Below are positions 10,410 to 20,813 of a stretch of 64,000 nucleotides of DNA, in pieces (positions within the stretch are counted from its first letter, which is position 1; every line of letters begins with the position of its first letter). The stretch comes from Mycobacterium sp. ACS4331. GTDB taxonomy: Bacteria > Actinomycetota > Actinomycetes > Mycobacteriales > Mycobacteriaceae. The notes under the pieces were generated by a model that searched no databases, was not told the DNA's origin, and worked only from the letters and a program-made list of their open reading frames with translations. The stretch is from NCBI RefSeq assembly GCF_001667265.1, contig NZ_LZHW01000029.1:1-64000 (forward strand). The letters run 5' to 3'. The translations under genes were made by a program, and so were the position numbers.

Positions 10410-12041
10410 ATGGGGGTTGACATCGTGAGCCGGTGGTGGGCCCGGGTCCGCCCGGCGGGACCCGAACCGGACGCGGCGCCGCAGCCGGCCCCGGCGACGG
10501 CCGCCGGGACGCCACGCACCCGGTTCGGAACGTGGCTGGGCAAGCCGATGACGTCGTTCCATCTGATCGTCGCGATCGCGGCCCTGCTGGTGACACTGGG
10601 CCTGATCATGGTGCTGTCGGCCTCGGGCGTGCACTCCTACGACGAGGACGGCTCGCCGTGGACGATCTTCGCCAAGCAGGTGCTGTGGACGGTGATCGGC
10701 CTCGTGGCGTTCTACGCCGCGCTGCGCACGCCGGTCGCGGTGATGCGCCGCCTGGCGTTTCCGGGTTTCGCGCTGACCATCGTGCTGCTCGTACTCGTGC
10801 TCATCCCCGGCATCGGCACCGTCGCCAACGGGTCCCGGGGTTGGTTCGTCGTCGCCGGGTTCTCCATGCAGCCCTCCGAACTGGCCAAGATCGCGTTCGC
10901 GATCTGGGGTGCCCAGCTGCTGGCCGCCCGCCGCATGGAACGCGCCTCCCTGCGCGAAATGCTCATCCCGCTGGTCCCGGCGGCGCTTGTCGCACTCCTG
11001 CTGATCGTGCTCCAGCCCGACCTGGGGCAGACGGTGTCGCTGGGCATCATCCTGCTGGGCCTGCTGTGGTACGCGGGCCTGCCCTTGAAGGTCTTTCTGA
11101 CCTCGGTGCTCGGCATCTTCGTGGCCGGCGCCATCCTCGCGGTGTCCGAGGGGTACCGGTCGGCGCGCGTGCAGTCCTGGCTGGATCCGTCCGCGGACGC
11201 CCAGGGCTCGGGATACCAGGCCCGTCAGGCCAAGTTCGCACTCGCCAACGGCGGCATCTTCGGTGACGGTCTGGGCCAGGGCACAGCGAAATACAACTAC
11301 CTGCCGAACGCCCACAACGACTTCATCTTCGCGATCATCGGCGAGGAACTCGGCTTCATCGGCGCGGTCGGCCTGCTGTGCCTGTTCGCGCTGTTCACCT
11401 ACACCGGCATGCGCATCGCTCGCCGGTCGGCCGACCCGTTCCTGCGGCTGCTCACCGCGACCACGACGATGTGGATCCTGGGTCAGGTGTTCATCAACGT
11501 CGGATACGTCGTGGGTCTGCTGCCGGTGACCGGGCTGCAGCTTCCGCTCATCTCGGCCGGCGGAACATCGACGGCCACCACCCTCTTCATGATCGGCGTG
11601 ATGGCGAATGCGGCCCGGCATGAACCGGACGCGGTGGCGGCACTGCGGGCGGGCACCGACGACCGGATGAACCGTCTGCTGCGCCTTCCACTGCCGGAGC
11701 CGTACGTCCCGTCGCGGGTCGAGGTGCTGCGCGATCGGCTGCGGACCAAGCCCAAGGCGGCCGCGAAGCCGGCGAAGGCCAAGTCCGCCAAACCGGCGAA
11801 GGCGAAGTCCGCGAAACCGGCGAAGGCGAAGTCCGCCAAACCGGCGAAGGCCGCTCGGTCCACCCCGAGTCGAACCGCCAAGTCCCATGCTGATGAACGC
11901 CGGGTGCGACGGTCAGGGCATCATGGAGACGGCCAACGGGGCCAGGATGCCCCGCGAGGTCGTAGACAACCGGCGGCTGCGGGCGGGAGGAATCCCCGGT
12001 CACGCGGCGCCAGCGCAGTGGAAGGTCAGCGTTACGGGTGA
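10410..12041 (+). CDS. ftsW: FtsW, septal SEDS glycosyltransferase
   Basis: SEDS-family lipid II polymerase that works with PbpB at the septum. The chain has about ten membrane segments between residues 50 and 410, with family signatures [42 protein letters not shown] and [13 protein letters not shown]. The 543-residue length includes a cytoplasmic tail of more than 100 residues. Part of the tail, from about residue 453, is a lysine/alanine repeat of the eight-residue unit KPAKAKSA encoded by near-identical 24-bp tandem units; the remainder is arginine/glycine-rich. The stop overlaps the murG start (GTGA). Confidence 0.95.
   Translation: MGVDIVSRWWARVRPAGPEPDAAPQPAPATAAGTPRTRFGTWLGKPMTSFHLIVAIAALLVTLGLIMVLSASGVHSYDEDGSPWTIFAKQVLWTVIGLVAFYAALRTPVAVMRRLAFPGFALTIVLLVLVLIPGIGTVANGSRGWFVVAGFSMQPSELAKIAFAIWGAQLLAARRMERASLREMLIPLVPAALVALLLIVLQPDLGQTVSLGIILLGLLWYAGLPLKVFLTSVLGIFVAGAILAVSEGYRSARVQSWLDPSADAQGSGYQARQAKFALANGGIFGDGLGQGTAKYNYLPNAHNDFIFAIIGEELGFIGAVGLLCLFALFTYTGMRIARRSADPFLRLLTATTTMWILGQVFINVGYVVGLLPVTGLQLPLISAGGTSTATTLFMIGVMANAARHEPDAVAALRAGTDDRMNRLLRLPLPEPYVPSRVEVLRDRLRTKPKAAAKPAKAKSAKPAKAKSAKPAKAKSAKPAKAARSTPSRTAKSHADERRVRRSGHHGDGQRGQDAPRGRRQPAAAGGRNPRSRGASAVEGQRYG
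11766..11852 (+). repeat. 24-bp tandem repeat inside ftsW
   Basis: Three full units and a 15-base partial unit of a 24-bp repeat (11766-11789, 11790-11813, 11814-11837, 11838-11852) differ at only a few positions and encode KPAKAKSA. They lie in frame in the cytoplasmic tail of FtsW. Copy number may vary between strains, as any change in whole units keeps the frame. Confidence 0.9.
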
Positions 12042-13231
12042 ACGACTCGGTCCAGGTGCCCGCCGGCGGGCAGGAGCACAGCGACTCGGGGCGCCAGCGC
12101 CAGGACGATGTGTTCTCCGTGGTCCTCGCCGGAGGCGGGACGGCCGGACATGTCGAGCCCGCGATGGCCGTCGCCGATGCGCTGACAGCACTCGATCCGC
12201 GGGTGCGGATCACGGCGCTGGGCACCGCACGCGGTCTGGAGACCCGATTGGTGCCCGAACGCGGCTACCACCTCGAACTCATCACCCCGGTGCCGTTACC
12301 GCGGAAGCCGAGTGCTGACCTGCTGCGCCTGCCCGCGCGCGTGCGCACCGCGGTGCGTGAGGTCCGCGACGTGTTCACCGCTGTGCACGCCGACGTCGTG
12401 ATCGGATTCGGCGGATACGTCGCGCTGCCGGCCTATCTGGCCGCCCGCGGTGGGCCGACCGGCCGCCACCGGGTGCCCGTCGTCATCCACGAGGCCAACG
12501 CGAGGGCGGGCATCGCCAACAAGGTCGGCGCCCGGTCGGCGGCCCAGGTCCTGGCCGCGGTGCCCGACTCCGGTCTCAAGGCCGCCGAGGTGGTCGGCAT
12601 TCCGGTGCGTTCGACGATCACCGGACTCGATCGCGCGACCCTTCGCGCTCAGGCCCGTGCGCACTTCGGCTTCGCCGAGGACGCCCGGGTGCTGTTGGTG
12701 TTCGGCGGATCGCAGGGCGCCGCCTCGATCAACCGGGCGGTCTCGGCGGCGGCCGGCGCGCTGGCCGCCCAGAAGATCGCGGTGCTGCACGCACACGGCC
12801 CCAAGAACACCCTGGACCTGCGCACGCCCGCACCCGGCGATCCGCCGTACGTCGCGGTGCCCTACCTGGACCGGATGGACCTGGCGTACGCCGCCGCCGA
12901 CCTCGCGATGTGCCGCTCGGGTGCCATGACGGTGGCCGAGGTGTCGGCGGTCGGACTTCCGGCGGTCTATGTTCCGTTGCCCATCGGCAACGGGGAACAG
13001 CGACTCAACGCCCTCCCGGTCGTCGAGGCCGGTGGCGGCCTGCTGATCGACGACGCCGAGCTGTCTGCAGAGTTCGTCGCCGACGTGGTCGGCGGCCTGC
13101 TGCGCGACGAGGCCCGGCTCGCGGCGATGGCCACCGCCACGGCGCAGGTCGGTCACCGCGACGCGGCGCAGAAGGTGGCCGCCGTCGCGTTGGAGGTCGC
13201 GCGCGCGGCCCGGGCGAGGGGACGACGATGA
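12038..13231 (+). CDS. murG: MurG, lipid II-forming GlcNAc transferase
   Basis: Peripheral membrane glycosyltransferase adding GlcNAc to lipid I to give lipid II. The 397-residue protein has the N-terminal glycine loop [15 protein letters not shown] near residue 31, [37 protein letters not shown] and the UDP-GlcNAc-binding [18 protein letters not shown] motif. A polar extension of about 27 residues precedes the first strand and is also present in mycobacterial MurG as I recall it, supporting the GTG start in the ftsW overlap. The stop overlaps murC by ATGA. Confidence 0.96.
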   Translation: MNDSVQVPAGGQEHSDSGRQRQDDVFSVVLAGGGTAGHVEPAMAVADALTALDPRVRITALGTARGLETRLVPERGYHLELITPVPLPRKPSADLLRLPARVRTAVREVRDVFTAVHADVVIGFGGYVALPAYLAARGGPTGRHRVPVVIHEANARAGIANKVGARSAAQVLAAVPDSGLKAAEVVGIPVRSTITGLDRATLRAQARAHFGFAEDARVLLVFGGSQGAASINRAVSAAAGALAAQKIAVLHAHGPKNTLDLRTPAPGDPPYVAVPYLDRMDLAYAAADLAMCRSGAMTVAEVSAVGLPAVYVPLPIGNGEQRLNALPVVEAGGGLLIDDAELSAEFVADVVGGLLRDEARLAAMATATAQVGHRDAAQKVAAVALEVARAARARGRR

Positions 13232-14685
13232 GCGCACCGCTTCCCGAGGAGCTTCAGCGCGTGCACATGGTGGGCATCGGCGGGGCCGGCATGTCCGGGA
13301 TCGCCCGGATCCTGCTGGACCGCGGCGCGCTCGTGAGCGGCTCCGACGCCAAGGAGTCGCGCGGCGTGGTGGCGCTGCGGGCCCGCGGCGCACTGATCAA
13401 CATCGGTCACGACGCCTCGGCGCTGGATCTGCTGCCGGGTGGCCCGACCGCGGTCATCACGACGCACGCCGCGATCCCCAAGACCAATCCCGAACTCGTC
13501 GAGGCGCGCCGCCGGGCGATCCCCGTGGTGCTGCGGCCCGCGGTGCTGGCCAAGCTGATGGCCGGCCACACGACGTTGATGGTCACCGGGACGCACGGCA
13601 AGACGACGACCACCTCGATGCTGATCGTGGCGCTGCAGCACGCGGGCATGGACCCGTCCTTCGCGGTGGGCGGCGACCTGGGCGAGGCCGGCACCAATGC
13701 GCACCACGGCAGCGGCGGATGCTTTGTCGCCGAGGCGGATGAGAGCGACGGGTCGCTGTTGGAGTACACGCCGAATGTCGCGGTGGTGACCAACATCGAG
13801 GCCGATCACCTCGACTTCTTCGGCAGCGCCGAGGCCTACAGCGAGGTCTTCGACAAGTTCGTCGACCGGTTGGCCCCCGGCGGCGCGCTGGTGGTCTGCG
13901 CCGACGACCCGGGTTCGGCCGCACTGGCCGACCGCGCGGCCGCGCAGGGTGTGCGGGTGCTCGCCTACGGAACCGCGGGGGAGCGAGAACTGGCGGGCAC
14001 GCTGCTGTCCTGGCAGCAGCAGGGCACCGGCGCGGTGGCCGAGATCGCGCTGGCCGGCGAATCCCATCCGCGTGCGATGCGGTTGGCGGTGCCGGGCAGG
14101 CACATGGCGCTCAACGCGCTGGCGGCGCTGCTGGCCGCGGTCGAGGCCGGCGCGCCGGTGGAGACCGTGTTGGACGGCCTGAGCGGGTTCGAAGGTGTGC
14201 GGCGCCGCTTCGAGTTGGTCGGGGTGGCCAACGGCGTGCGGGTTTTCGACGACTACGCACATCACCCGACCGAGGTCCGCGCGGTGCTCTCGGCGCTGCG
14301 CACCGTGGCCGAGCAGAGCGGCGGAGGCCGCACGCTCGCGGTGTTCCAGCCACATCTGTATTCGCGCACAAAGACTTTCGCGGCCGACTTCGCGGACGCG
14401 CTGAGCACCGCGGACCGGGTGTTCGTGCTCGACGTCTACGCCGCGCGGGAACAGCCGCTCGCCGGGATCAGCGGTGCCACCATCGCGGAGAAGGTCTCGG
14501 TGCCGGTGCGCTACCTGCCGGACTTCTCGTCGGTGGCCCAGACCGTGGCCGAGATCGCGCGTCCCGGGGACGTCGTGGTCACGATGGGTGCGGGCGATGT
14601 CACGATGCTCGGCCCGGAGATCGTGACGGCGGTTCAGGTGCAGGCCAACCGCAGTGCGCCGGGGCGGCCCGGAGTCGGCTGGTGA
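13228..14685 (+). CDS. murC: MurC, UDP-MurNAc:L-alanine ligase
   Basis: First Mur ligase, adding L-alanine to UDP-MurNAc. The 485-residue product begins [19 protein letters not shown] with the UDP-binding loop GGAGMSGIA, has P-loop [12 protein letters not shown] near residue 120, [19 protein letters not shown], and [10 protein letters not shown], all MurC signatures. The ATG at 13228 overlaps the murG stop (ATGA); reading can be extended upstream in frame but only through murG, so this start is preferred. ftsQ starts in its last codon (GTGA). Confidence 0.96.
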   Translation: MSAPLPEELQRVHMVGIGGAGMSGIARILLDRGALVSGSDAKESRGVVALRARGALINIGHDASALDLLPGGPTAVITTHAAIPKTNPELVEARRRAIPVVLRPAVLAKLMAGHTTLMVTGTHGKTTTTSMLIVALQHAGMDPSFAVGGDLGEAGTNAHHGSGGCFVAEADESDGSLLEYTPNVAVVTNIEADHLDFFGSAEAYSEVFDKFVDRLAPGGALVVCADDPGSAALADRAAAQGVRVLAYGTAGERELAGTLLSWQQQGTGAVAEIALAGESHPRAMRLAVPGRHMALNALAALLAAVEAGAPVETVLDGLSGFEGVRRRFELVGVANGVRVFDDYAHHPTEVRAVLSALRTVAEQSGGGRTLAVFQPHLYSRTKTFAADFADALSTADRVFVLDVYAAREQPLAGISGATIAEKVSVPVRYLPDFSSVAQTVAEIARPGDVVVTMGAGDVTMLGPEIVTAVQVQANRSAPGRPGVGW

Positions 14686-15587
14686 CCGAGTCGGACGATC
14701 CCGTCGCGCAGACCGACGACGCGGAACCCGAACCGCCTCACGACGACGCACAGGCGCAGGAGGCGGGGGACTTCGAGGGGCCGCGGCGGCGCGCACGGCG
14801 TGAGCGAGAGGAACGCCGAGCCGCCCAGCAACGGGCCATCGCGATCGAGGAGGCTCGCCGCGAGGCCAAGCGCAAGGCCCGTTCGGATGCCCTGGCGTCG
14901 GCCAAACCCGTTGCGCGCGGGTCGGTTCGGGGCCTGAAGGCGCTGGCGATCGGCGTTCTGGTCGCGGTGCTGGCGGTGGCGCTGGGGCTGATCGTGTACT
15001 TCACGCCGCTGATGTCCGCGCGCGATGTGGTGGTGGTGGGAACCGGTGAGGTGACGGCCGAGGAGGTGCTCGGCGCCGCGCAGGTGCGGATCGGCACGCC
15101 ACTTCTGCAGATCAACACCTCTGACGTGGCCGACCGGGTCGCGACCATCCGCCGGGTCGCGAGCGCACGCGTGCAGCGTGAGTACCCCTCGACGCTGCGG
15201 ATCACGATCGTGGAGCGGGTTCCGGTGGCGGTCAAGGACTATCCGGATGGACCGCACCTGTTCGATCGTGACGGCGTGGACTTCGCGACCGCCCCGCCGC
15301 CGCCCTCACTGCCGTACCTCGACGTCGAGGCGCCGGGACCCAACGACCCGTCGACCGAGGCGGCCCTGGCCGTCTTGACCACTTTGGCACCCGATGTCGC
15401 CGGTCAGGTCGGCCGCGTCGCCGCGCCGTCGGTGGCCTCGATCACGCTGACACTGTCCGACGGCAGGGAAGTGGTGTGGGGCACCAACGAACGCACCGCG
15501 GAGAAGGCCGAGAAACTCGCGGCGCTGCTGACCCAGCCCGGGCGGGTCTATGACGTCTCCAGCCCGGACCTGCCGACTGTGAAGTGA
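14682..15587 (+). CDS. ftsQ: FtsQ, divisome membrane protein with POTRA domain
   Basis: Bitopic division protein bridging FtsL/FtsB and the early divisome. The 301-residue chain has a charged, acidic then basic cytoplasmic head of about 84 residues, one membrane segment near 86-107 ([20 protein letters not shown]), a POTRA domain (about 112-180, with [14 protein letters not shown] and [14 protein letters not shown]) and an FtsQ beta domain. It is the last gene of the tightly overlapping run; 181 bp with a likely promoter follow before ftsZ. Confidence 0.93.
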   Translation: MTESDDPVAQTDDAEPEPPHDDAQAQEAGDFEGPRRRARREREERRAAQQRAIAIEEARREAKRKARSDALASAKPVARGSVRGLKALAIGVLVAVLAVALGLIVYFTPLMSARDVVVVGTGEVTAEEVLGAAQVRIGTPLLQINTSDVADRVATIRRVASARVQREYPSTLRITIVERVPVAVKDYPDGPHLFDRDGVDFATAPPPPSLPYLDVEAPGPNDPSTEAALAVLTTLAPDVAGQVGRVAAPSVASITLTLSDGREVVWGTNERTAEKAEKLAALLTQPGRVYDVSSPDLPTVK

Positions 15588-15674
15588 ATCCGGGCCAAAA
15601 TTGCTCGTGGGTTTCGGCGCGCCTGCACGACTGAACGCGGCGACGGCCATACCGTCTGTGTTACACGGAACTAC

Positions 15675-15698
15675 TTGACATAACTCTAAGCCTATGGT
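15675..15698 (+). promoter_or_regulatory. Candidate ftsZ promoter
   Basis: The 181-bp gap before ftsZ holds a perfect TTGACA at 15675-15680 and a -10-like TATGGT at 15693-15698. The 12-bp spacing is shorter than the usual 16-18, so only one of the two boxes may be used. A separate ftsZ promoter is expected because the gap breaks the run of overlapping genes. Confidence 0.35.
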
Positions 15699-15768
15699 TG
15701 AGGTTGAGGGTTTGCCGGTCAGGAGTTCGGTGGACGACAGACAACCGATCTTGGGAGGAAGGCGACCC

Positions 15769-16926
15769 ATGACCCCCCCGCACAACTACCTGGCCGTCAT
15801 CAAGGTGGTCGGCATCGGCGGCGGCGGCGTCAATGCCGTCAACCGAATGATCGAACAGGGCCTCAAGGGTGTCGAGTTCATCGCCATCAACACCGACGCC
15901 CAGGCGCTGTTGATGAGCGATGCCGACGTCAAACTCGATGTCGGGCGCGACTCGACCCGCGGTCTCGGCGCCGGCGCCGACCCCGAGGTGGGCCGCAAGG
16001 CCGCCGAGGACGCCAAGGATGAGATCGAGGAACTCCTGCGCGGCGCCGACATGGTGTTCGTCACCGCAGGCGAGGGCGGTGGCACCGGCACCGGCGGCGC
16101 TCCCGTCGTGGCCACCATCGCGCGCAAGCTCGGTGCGCTGACCGTCGGCGTGGTCACCCGGCCGTTCTCGTTCGAGGGCAAGCGTCGGTCGAACCAGGCC
16201 GAAGCCGGCATCACCGCGCTGCGCGAAAGCTGCGACACGTTGATCGTGATCCCCAACGATCGACTGCTGCAGATGGGCGATGCCGCGGTGTCGCTGATGG
16301 ACGCGTTCCGCAGCGCGGACGAGGTGCTGCTCAACGGTGTGCAGGGCATCACCGACCTGATCACCACGCCGGGCCTGATCAACGTCGACTTCGCCGACGT
16401 CAAGGGCGTCATGAGCGGTGCGGGAACGGCCCTGATGGGCATCGGCGCCGCGCGCGGCGACGGTCGCGCGCTCAAGGCCGCCGAGATCGCGATCAACTCT
16501 CCGCTGCTCGAGGCGTCGATGGACGGGGCGCAGGGCGTGCTGCTGTCGGTCGCGGGCGGCAGCGACCTGGGCCTGTTCGAGATCAACGAGGCCGCCTCGC
16601 TCGTGCAGGACGCGGCGCATCCCGAGGCCAACATCATCTTCGGCACCGTGATCGACGATTCGCTCGGCGACGAGGTCCGCGTCACGGTGATCGCGGCGGG
16701 CTTCGAGGCCGGCTCCGCCGGTCGCAAGCCCGTGGTGGCCGCCTCCGGATCGGGTCAGGCCGTGGCGCCGGGCCGCGCCGGTTCGGTCACGACCTCGCTG
16801 TTCGAACCGTCCGATCCCGCCACCGTGCCCGCTCACACCAACGGGGCCACGGTGCGTGTCGGCGGTGGCGACGACGACGGCATCGCTGACGATGACGTCG
16901 ACGTCCCGCCCTTCATGCGCCACTGA
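15769..16926 (+). CDS. ftsZ: FtsZ, tubulin-like division GTPase
   Basis: GTPase that polymerises into the Z ring and recruits the divisome. The 385-residue protein has the N-terminal [16 protein letters not shown] loop, the tubulin signature GGGTGTG near residue 103, the T7 synergy loop [13 protein letters not shown] and a C-terminal peptide ending [10 protein letters not shown], the mycobacterial version of the tail that binds SepF and other partners. The ATG at 15769 is preceded by GGGAGGA at 15754-15759; an upstream in-frame GTG/ATG region from 15694 lacks homology and is not used. Confidence 0.97.
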   Translation: MTPPHNYLAVIKVVGIGGGGVNAVNRMIEQGLKGVEFIAINTDAQALLMSDADVKLDVGRDSTRGLGAGADPEVGRKAAEDAKDEIEELLRGADMVFVTAGEGGGTGTGGAPVVATIARKLGALTVGVVTRPFSFEGKRRSNQAEAGITALRESCDTLIVIPNDRLLQMGDAAVSLMDAFRSADEVLLNGVQGITDLITTPGLINVDFADVKGVMSGAGTALMGIGAARGDGRALKAAEIAINSPLLEASMDGAQGVLLSVAGGSDLGLFEINEAASLVQDAAHPEANIIFGTVIDDSLGDEVRVTVIAAGFEAGSAGRKPVVAASGSGQAVAPGRAGSVTTSLFEPSDPATVPAHTNGATVRVGGGDDDGIADDDVDVPPFMRH

Positions 16927-16929
16927 CCG

Positions 16930-17646
16930 GTGACGCACCGGGTCCGGCGCGTCACCACCACCCGCGCCGGTGGCGTGTCCGCGCCGCCGTACGACACCTT
17001 CAATCTGGGCGACCACGTCGGTGACGATCCCGCGGCCGTCGCCGCCAACCGGCGTCGGCTCGCCGAGGCGACGGGTCTCGGCGTCGACCGTGTCGTCTGG
17101 ATGAACCAGGTGCACAGCGCCCACGTCGAGGTCGTCGACGGTCCCCGCACCACGTCGTTCGACAACACCGACGCCCTGGTCACCGCCCAGCCGCGGCTGG
17201 CGCTGGCGGTCGTGACCGCCGACTGTGTTCCGGTCCTGCTGGCCGACGCCCGCGCCGGCGTCGTCGCGGCCGCACACGCCGGTCGGGTCGGTGCGCAGAA
17301 CGGGATCGTGCTGCGCACGCTCGAGGCCATGGTCGCACTCGGTGCGCGGGCGGCCGACATCTCGGTGCTGCTCGGCCCGGCCGTCAGCGGACGCAACTAC
17401 GAGGTGCCCCGGGAGATGGCCGCCGACGTCGAGGTCGCGCTGCCGGGCAGTGTGACCGTGACCGCGAAGGGGACTCCGGGTCTGGACCTGCGCGCCGGAA
17501 TCGCGCGCCAGCTCACGGATTTCGGTGTCCGGGCGATCGACATCGATCCGCGCTGCACGGTCGACGACACCTCACTGTTCAGTCATCGTCGCGGTGCGCC
17601 GACGGGGCGCCTGGCGTCACTGATCTGGCTGGAGCCGCAGCGATGA
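16930..17646 (+). CDS. pgeF: PgeF/YfiH family protein (peptidoglycan editing factor)
   Basis: Member of the YfiH (DUF152) family. In E. coli the protein removes L-Ser misincorporated at position 1 of UDP-MurNAc peptides; earlier literature calls the family polyphenol oxidase or laccase-like. The 238-residue protein shows the metal/catalytic residues in NQVHSAHVEVV, VTADCVPVLL and AAHAGRVGAQNG. The GTG start is 3 bp after ftsZ and the stop overlaps yggS, which fits a role linked to the wall-precursor genes upstream. Function in mycobacteria is inferred. Confidence 0.88.
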   Translation: MTHRVRRVTTTRAGGVSAPPYDTFNLGDHVGDDPAAVAANRRRLAEATGLGVDRVVWMNQVHSAHVEVVDGPRTTSFDNTDALVTAQPRLALAVVTADCVPVLLADARAGVVAAAHAGRVGAQNGIVLRTLEAMVALGARAADISVLLGPAVSGRNYEVPREMAADVEVALPGSVTVTAKGTPGLDLRAGIARQLTDFGVRAIDIDPRCTVDDTSLFSHRRGAPTGRLASLIWLEPQR

Positions 17647-18380
17647 GCCGCCGCGACGACCTCGACCGGGCCTGGGCGGCCCTGCGCACCCGTCTCGCCG
17701 ATGCCGCCGAGGCGGCCGGGCGCAGCACCGACGAGATCGAACTGCTGCCCATCACCAAGTTCTTCCCCGCCTCGGACGTGCAGATTCTGGTCGACCTCGG
17801 CTGCCGTTCGTTCGGCGAGTCGCGTGATCAAGAGGCGCGCGACAAGATCGCGTCGCTGGCCCGGATCCCGGACTGGCCCGACGACGTGAGCTGGCACATG
17901 ATCGGCCAGATCCAGCGCAACAAGGCCCGCTCGATCGCCGGGTGGGCCACCACGGTCCACTCGGTGAGCAGTGCCAAGGTGGCGGCCGCACTCGACCGTG
18001 GGTCGGTCGACGCCCGCGCCGAGGGGCGCCGTCAGGCACCCGTGGGCGTCTACATCCAGATCAGCCTCGACGGCGATGTCAGCAGGGGAGGCGTCGACAT
18101 CAACGATCCCGCCGCGGTCGATGCGCTCTGTGCGCAGGTGGATGCCGCCGAAGGGCTCGAACTCGTTGGCCTGATGGCCATCCCGCCGCTGGGCGCCGAC
18201 GCGGACCGGGCGTTCGCCGCGTTGGCCGCCGAACGGGAGCGGGTACAGGCCCACTGTCAGCAGCGCCTCGGACTGTCCGCGGGGATGACCGGTGATCTCG
18301 AGGCGGCGGTCAAACATGGGTCGACATGTGTGCGTGTCGGAACCGCGCTTATGGGCCCTCGACCGCTAACGTCACCGTGA
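17643..18380 (+). CDS. yggS: YggS/PLPBP family pyridoxal-phosphate-binding protein
   Basis: PLP-homeostasis protein with a single TIM barrel resembling the N-terminal domain of alanine racemase but without racemase activity. In 245 residues it has the PLP lysine segment LLPITKFFPASDV near residue 36, FGESRDQEARDK, WHMIGQIQRNKAR and near the end CVRVGTALMGPR, which holds the phosphate. Overlap with pgeF by ATGA and proximity to sepF match the usual actinobacterial order pgeF-yggS-sepF-yggT. Confidence 0.93.
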   Translation: MSRRDDLDRAWAALRTRLADAAEAAGRSTDEIELLPITKFFPASDVQILVDLGCRSFGESRDQEARDKIASLARIPDWPDDVSWHMIGQIQRNKARSIAGWATTVHSVSSAKVAAALDRGSVDARAEGRRQAPVGVYIQISLDGDVSRGGVDINDPAAVDALCAQVDAAEGLELVGLMAIPPLGADADRAFAALAAERERVQAHCQQRLGLSAGMTGDLEAAVKHGSTCVRVGTALMGPRPLTSP

Positions 18381-18432
18381 GTAGTCACTCCAGTCACATC
18401 TTCATCACAAGCACCATCGAGAGGGTCCCGCG

Positions 18433-19107
18433 ATGAGCGCACTGCACAAGGTCAAGGCCTACTTCGGGATGGCACCGTTGGAGGACTACGACGACGAGTA
18501 TTACGACGACCATGATCATGACCACGAGCGTGGCGCCGGGCGGGGCGGATACCCGCGCCGCGAGCGTTTCGAGGGCCCCGGATTCGACGGCGGCTACGAC
18601 CGTGGCGGCCGCTACCCCGAGCGCGAGTACGAGGACGAGCCCGAGTACGCCGGCGCGTACCGCGGCGGCTACGCCGAGGATCCCCGCGACACCCGTTTCC
18701 GGCCCCGTGAGTTCGACCGCCCGGCGGCGGCCGCGGCGCCACGACTGGGCGCCCTGCGTGGGTCGACCCGCGGCGCGCTGGCGATGGACCCCCGGCGGAT
18801 GCAGATGCTGTTCGACGAGGGCAGCCCGCTGTCGAAGATCACGACGCTGCGCCCCAAGGACTACAGCGAGGCCCGCACCATCGGGGAGCGGTTCCGCGAC
18901 GGCACGCCCGTGATCATGGACCTGGTGTCCATGGACAACGCGGACGCCAAGCGGCTCGTCGACTTCGCCGCGGGCCTGGCATTCGCCCTGCGCGGGTCCT
19001 TCGACAAGGTGGCCACCAAGGTGTTCCTGCTGTCGCCGGCGGACGTCGAGGTCACGCCCGAGGAGCGCCGGCGGATGGCTGAGGCCGGGTTCTACGCCTA
19101 CCAGTAA
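18433..19107 (+). CDS. sepF: SepF, FtsZ membrane anchor
   Basis: Cell division protein that binds the FtsZ tail and membrane; essential in mycobacteria in place of FtsA/ZipA. The 224-residue chain begins [20 protein letters not shown], an amphipathic membrane-targeting helix, then a long linker of aspartate, tyrosine, glycine and arginine (about 20-110), then the conserved SepF core (about 130-215, with [15 protein letters not shown] and [17 protein letters not shown]). A TAACGT hexamer at 18367-18372 could be a -10 for a promoter inside the end of yggS. Confidence 0.95.
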   Translation: MSALHKVKAYFGMAPLEDYDDEYYDDHDHDHERGAGRGGYPRRERFEGPGFDGGYDRGGRYPEREYEDEPEYAGAYRGGYAEDPRDTRFRPREFDRPAAAAAPRLGALRGSTRGALAMDPRRMQMLFDEGSPLSKITTLRPKDYSEARTIGERFRDGTPVIMDLVSMDNADAKRLVDFAAGLAFALRGSFDKVATKVFLLSPADVEVTPEERRRMAEAGFYAYQ

Positions 19108-19192
19108 GCCCGCCGTTCCCCACCGGTAGGCTGACGAGGGCCGATCGTTCGCATCGGCGTCGTCACAACCTCGTCAGTAAGGTCGCTCAAGG

Positions 19193-19483
19193 TTGAAGAT
19201 CTTCTTCGAAATCCTGGGTTTCGCGCTGTTCTTGTTCTGGGTGCTGCTCATCGCCCGGGTGGTCGTGGAGTTCATCCGGTCATTCAGCCGGGACTGGCAT
19301 CCGCGCGGTTTCACCGTCGTGATCCTGGAAGCCATCATGACCGTCACCGACCCCCCGGTGAAGCTTCTGCGGCGGCTCATTCCGCAGTTGACCATCGGTG
19401 CGGTCCGGTTGGACCTGTCCATCATGGTGCTGCTGCTGCTGACCTTCATCGCCATGCGTGTGGCGTTCGCGGCCTCCATATAG
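19193..19483 (+). CDS. yggT: YggT family membrane protein
   Basis: Small 96-residue membrane protein with two hydrophobic segments (about 3-25 and 78-95) around the loop FIRSFSRDWHPRGFTVVILEA. YggT proteins occur beside sepF and divIVA in many Gram-positives and are thought to assist division or osmotic tolerance; the exact role is unknown. The start is TTG at 19193; there is little ribosome-site homology, and no ATG gives a better N-terminus. Confidence 0.88.
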   Translation: MKIFFEILGFALFLFWVLLIARVVVEFIRSFSRDWHPRGFTVVILEAIMTVTDPPVKLLRRLIPQLTIGAVRLDLSIMVLLLLTFIAMRVAFAASI

Positions 19484-19621
19484 GCCGCTCGGGTGGGCTG
19501 GCAAATCGCTCGCCGGAGATTGAAATTCGTCCTTAATTATCGCCCCCCACGGCTACCGGCGGTTCTGGTGTGACAGGATGGACGCCAGTTACAGTCCGGC
19601 TACCAACCTGGTGGTCCGTTC

Positions 19622-19627
19622 TAAACT
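19622..19627 (+). promoter_or_regulatory. Candidate -10 element for wag31
   Basis: TAAACT at 19622-19627 fits the mycobacterial TAnnnT -10 consensus and lies 42 bp before the wag31 ATG. No good -35 is visible. The 186-bp gap before wag31 makes a separate promoter likely. Confidence 0.35.
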
Positions 19628-19669
19628 TGTCCGAACGGTTCGACCGCACAGACCTCGAGGGGGCAGAGA

Positions 19670-20470
19670 ATGCCGCTTACACCAGCCGACGTCCACAACG
19701 TCGCGTTCAGCAAGCCGCCGATCGGCAAACGCGGATACAACGAGGACGAAGTCGACGCCTTCCTCGACTTGGTCGAGAACGAGCTCACGCGCCTCATCGA
19801 AGAGAACGCCGACCTGCGCCAGCGGGTCAGCGAGCTCGATCAGGAGTTGGCCAGCGCGCGGGCCGGCGGCGGCGGGCAGTCCACGCAGGCCGTCCCGTTG
19901 TATCAGCCTGAGCCGGAGCCCGAGCCCGCACCGCAGCCCGTCTACGAGGCGCCAGCCGCGGCCGCCGCGCCCAGCGAGGAGGCCCACATCAAGGCCGCCA
20001 AGGTGCTGGCCCTGGCGCAGGACACCGCGGACCGCCTGACCAGCACGGCCAAGGCTGAGGCCGACAAGCTGCTCTACGACGCCCGCACGAACGCCGAGAC
20101 CATGGTCAGCGAGGCCAAGCGCACCGCTGAGACCACCGTCTCGGAGGCCAAGACGCGCGCCGACGCGCTGCTCGCCGACGCCCAGACGCGGTCGGAGACC
20201 CAGCTGCGCCAGGCTCAGGAGAAGGCGGACGCCCTGCAGGCCGACGCCGAGCGCAAGCACTCCGAGATCATGGGCACCATCAACCAGCAGCGCACGGTGC
20301 TGGAGGGCCGGCTCGAGCAGCTGCGCACGTTCGAGCGCGAGTACCGCACCCGGCTCAAGACCTACCTGGAATCGCAGTTGGAGGAACTCGGTCAACGCGG
20401 GTCCGCCGCTCCGGTCGATTCGAGCGCGGGCGACGGCGGTTTCAACCAGTTCAATCGCGGAACCAACTGA
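19670..20470 (+). CDS. wag31: Wag31 (DivIVA), polar growth scaffold
   Basis: Coiled-coil protein that marks cell poles and organises polar peptidoglycan synthesis. The 266-residue chain starts [20 protein letters not shown], the DivIVA membrane-binding domain (1-60, with [15 protein letters not shown]), followed by a proline/glutamate linker (about 75-100) and a long alanine/glutamate/lysine-rich coiled coil (about 105-240). A purine-rich GAGGGGGCAGAG run (19657-19668) precedes the ATG. In M. tuberculosis the linker is phosphorylated by PknA/PknB; an equivalent threonine-containing region ([10 protein letters not shown]) is present here. Confidence 0.97.
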   Translation: MPLTPADVHNVAFSKPPIGKRGYNEDEVDAFLDLVENELTRLIEENADLRQRVSELDQELASARAGGGGQSTQAVPLYQPEPEPEPAPQPVYEAPAAAAAPSEEAHIKAAKVLALAQDTADRLTSTAKAEADKLLYDARTNAETMVSEAKRTAETTVSEAKTRADALLADAQTRSETQLRQAQEKADALQADAERKHSEIMGTINQQRTVLEGRLEQLRTFEREYRTRLKTYLESQLEELGQRGSAAPVDSSAGDGGFNQFNRGTN

Positions 20471-20492
20471 CTAGCGCCGGGGAGGCGTTGCG

Positions 20493-20813
20493 ATGCTGAT
20501 CGTTGCCCTGGTGCTGGCCGTCATCGGCCTGATCGCCCTCGTCACAGCAGTGGTGACGAGCAGTGAGATCGTGGCGTGGGTGTGTATCGCGGCCAGCGTG
20601 CTGGGCGTGATACTGCTCATCGTGGACGCGATCCGTGAACGTCAGCGCGGTACGGCCGCCGACGTCGCCGACGCCGAGGAACCCGTTGTGCCACCGGACG
20701 ACTCAACCGAGGCGACGTACCAGAACTTCGACGCCGACTACCCCGAGGAGACCCCGGCCACGGCGCCGTCAGACGTCGACACCACGGAAGAACCCCGGTC
20801 CAACCAGCCCTAG
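20493..20813 (+). CDS. Small two-helix membrane protein (Rv2144c-like)
   Basis: Hypothetical 106-residue protein with two adjacent membrane segments (about 2-20 and 27-48) and an acidic soluble tail. It follows wag31 by 22 bp on the same strand, the same position as Rv2144c in M. tuberculosis, and has GGGGAGG at 20478-20484 about 9 bp before the ATG. No enzymatic motif is visible. Its conserved place next to wag31 suggests a link to polar growth, but that is inference. Confidence 0.8.
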   Translation: MLIVALVLAVIGLIALVTAVVTSSEIVAWVCIAASVLGVILLIVDAIRERQRGTAADVADAEEPVVPPDDSTEATYQNFDADYPEETPATAPSDVDTTEEPRSNQP

